A stretch of DNA of 64,000 bases, taken from contig SCQP01000002.1 of assembly GCA_004299485.1 (NCBI GenBank), positions 1-64,000 of the forward strand, given 5' to 3'. This document shows, in pieces, positions 63,648 to 64,000 of the stretch. The position numbers and the translations under genes are program-made. Under the pieces are notes generated by a model. The model was not told the DNA's origin. It ran no database searches and worked only from the letters and a program-made list of their open reading frames with translations. Source of the DNA: Acidobacteriota bacterium. GTDB lineage: Bacteria > Acidobacteriota > Terriglobia > Terriglobales > SCQP01. Position 1 is the stretch's first letter. Every line of letters begins with the position of its first letter.

Positions 63648-63931
63648 ACGTCCGCTGTCCGGAGTGCAATGCCGAGCTCCGGGTGGATGCGGAAACCGGC
63701 ATGGTGCTGGAGCATGCTGCCGGCGAGCGGCACCCGCGCGGGGTCAGCCTCGATCAGGCACACGAGCAATTGCAAAAGCAGGAGCAGGAGCGCGAGCGGC
63801 GCTTCCAGGATTCGGTGGCGGCCGAAAAGAGCCGGGATGACCTGCTGGCGCGCAAGTTCGACCAAAGCCTGCGCCGGGTGCGCAACCACCCGGACGAGCG
63901 GAAGCCATTGCGCGATTTCGACCTCGACTAG
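63632..63931 (+). CDS. Small zinc-ribbon protein with coiled-coil tail
   Basis: The 99-residue protein has an N-terminal zinc-ribbon knuckle [20 protein letters not shown] with a single CPEC pair (a second pair is missing, so metal binding would need a dimer), then a Gln/Glu/Arg-rich helix LQKQEQERERRFQDSVAAEK and the acidic end RKPLRDFDLD. The family is unknown to me. It overlaps the end of ybeY by 16 bp, suggesting a phoH-ybeY-this operon. The stop TAG is followed at once by a repeat. Confidence 0.75.
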   Translation: MAKVLNVRCPECNAELRVDAETGMVLEHAAGERHPRGVSLDQAHEQLQKQEQERERRFQDSVAAEKSRDDLLARKFDQSLRRVRNHPDERKPLRDFDLD

Positions 63932-64000
63932 GTGGCTCGCCACCTTTTGCCCTGGTCGCTCCCGTTGGTCGCTTGGCTCACCACTTTTGGCCCTGGTCGC
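63932..64000. repeat. 110-bp dispersed repeat (GTGGCTCGCCAC family), copy 4, rearranged and cut by the window edge
   Basis: It begins one base after the TAG of the zinc-ribbon gene with GTGGCTCGCCAC, follows copy 3 up to GGTCGCTTGG, then restarts as GGCTCACCACTTTTGGCCCT GGTCGC-type sequence. So two heads are joined in tandem here, the first truncated. The rest lies beyond the window. Confidence 0.8.

Overview
The window reads as a GC-rich chromosome segment from a Gram-negative bacterium, most likely an Acidobacteriota (Terriglobia-like) genome. The reasons are three large secreted VPS10/BNR-propeller proteins, a CadC-type winged-helix regulator fused to a PD40 propeller, many small toxin-antitoxin modules, a Ku plus split-LigD end-joining set, an LPS heptose pathway, and a Tes-like radical SAM protein of the kind linked to membrane-spanning lipids. 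No phage, transposase, rRNA or CRISPR array is visible. The assignment is inference from gene content.

Layout. 1-6.8 kb: a secreted propeller protein with tandem ASH repeats (runs off the left edge) downstream of a membrane winged-helix/propeller regulator. 6.8-7.3 kb: a decayed region. 7.3-11.2 kb: rsmA, divergent trxA-purA-TPR, hicBA and a small protein. 11.2-16.8 kb (minus): ku, class I fumarase and the three-gene transhydrogenase pntAA-pntAB-pntB. 16.8-22.3 kb (plus): two-gene ligD, two tandem paralogous vapBC modules, cysS. 22.4-25.3 kb: class III aminotransferase, yraN, galT. 25.3-33.5 kb: a VPS10-like protein, an Nramp-related transporter, a lone antitoxin, an M29 aminopeptidase and the Tes-like radical SAM enzyme. 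33.8-37.5 kb: murC-ftsQ-ftsA. 38-42.8 kb: gmhB, hldA, hldC, waaC, a membrane methyltransferase and a DUF3108 protein, together an LPS inner-core heptose cluster. 42.8-48.6 kb: acyl-CoA carboxylase beta chain, small unknown genes, tRNA-Pro(TGG), lysA and a GAF-GAF-PP2C phosphatase. 48.7-54.6 kb: tldD-tldE, a membrane protein, a split B12-dependent acyl-CoA mutase and an odd enoyl-CoA hydratase-like gene that runs into a phd-vapC module. 55.2-57.6 kb: dapB-dapA-dapD, which with lysA covers much of the succinylase lysine/DAP route. 57.6-64 kb: a periplasmic hemerythrin-like protein, a SnoaL-like protein, another VPS10-like protein, rpsT, phoH-ybeY and a zinc-ribbon protein.

The most unusual thing is a set of GC-rich palindromic repeats (about 60-110 bp) scattered through the window. 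One family (head TTGACTGGCGCGGG) sits inside or exactly at coding genes: it adds 32 in-frame codons to one VPS10-like protein, about 20 to the LigD polymerase, and abuts the fumarase start codon. A second family (110 bp, head GTGGCTCGCCAC) lies between genes in three near-identical copies, continues past the right edge, and has a divergent copy that encodes the C-terminal tail of PntAA. Other points of interest: a mutase with isobutyryl-CoA-mutase-type active-site residues, TA operators that overlap the -10 box, and a recurring TAAA(A/C)T-type box 6-10 nt upstream of start codons that suggests leaderless transcripts.
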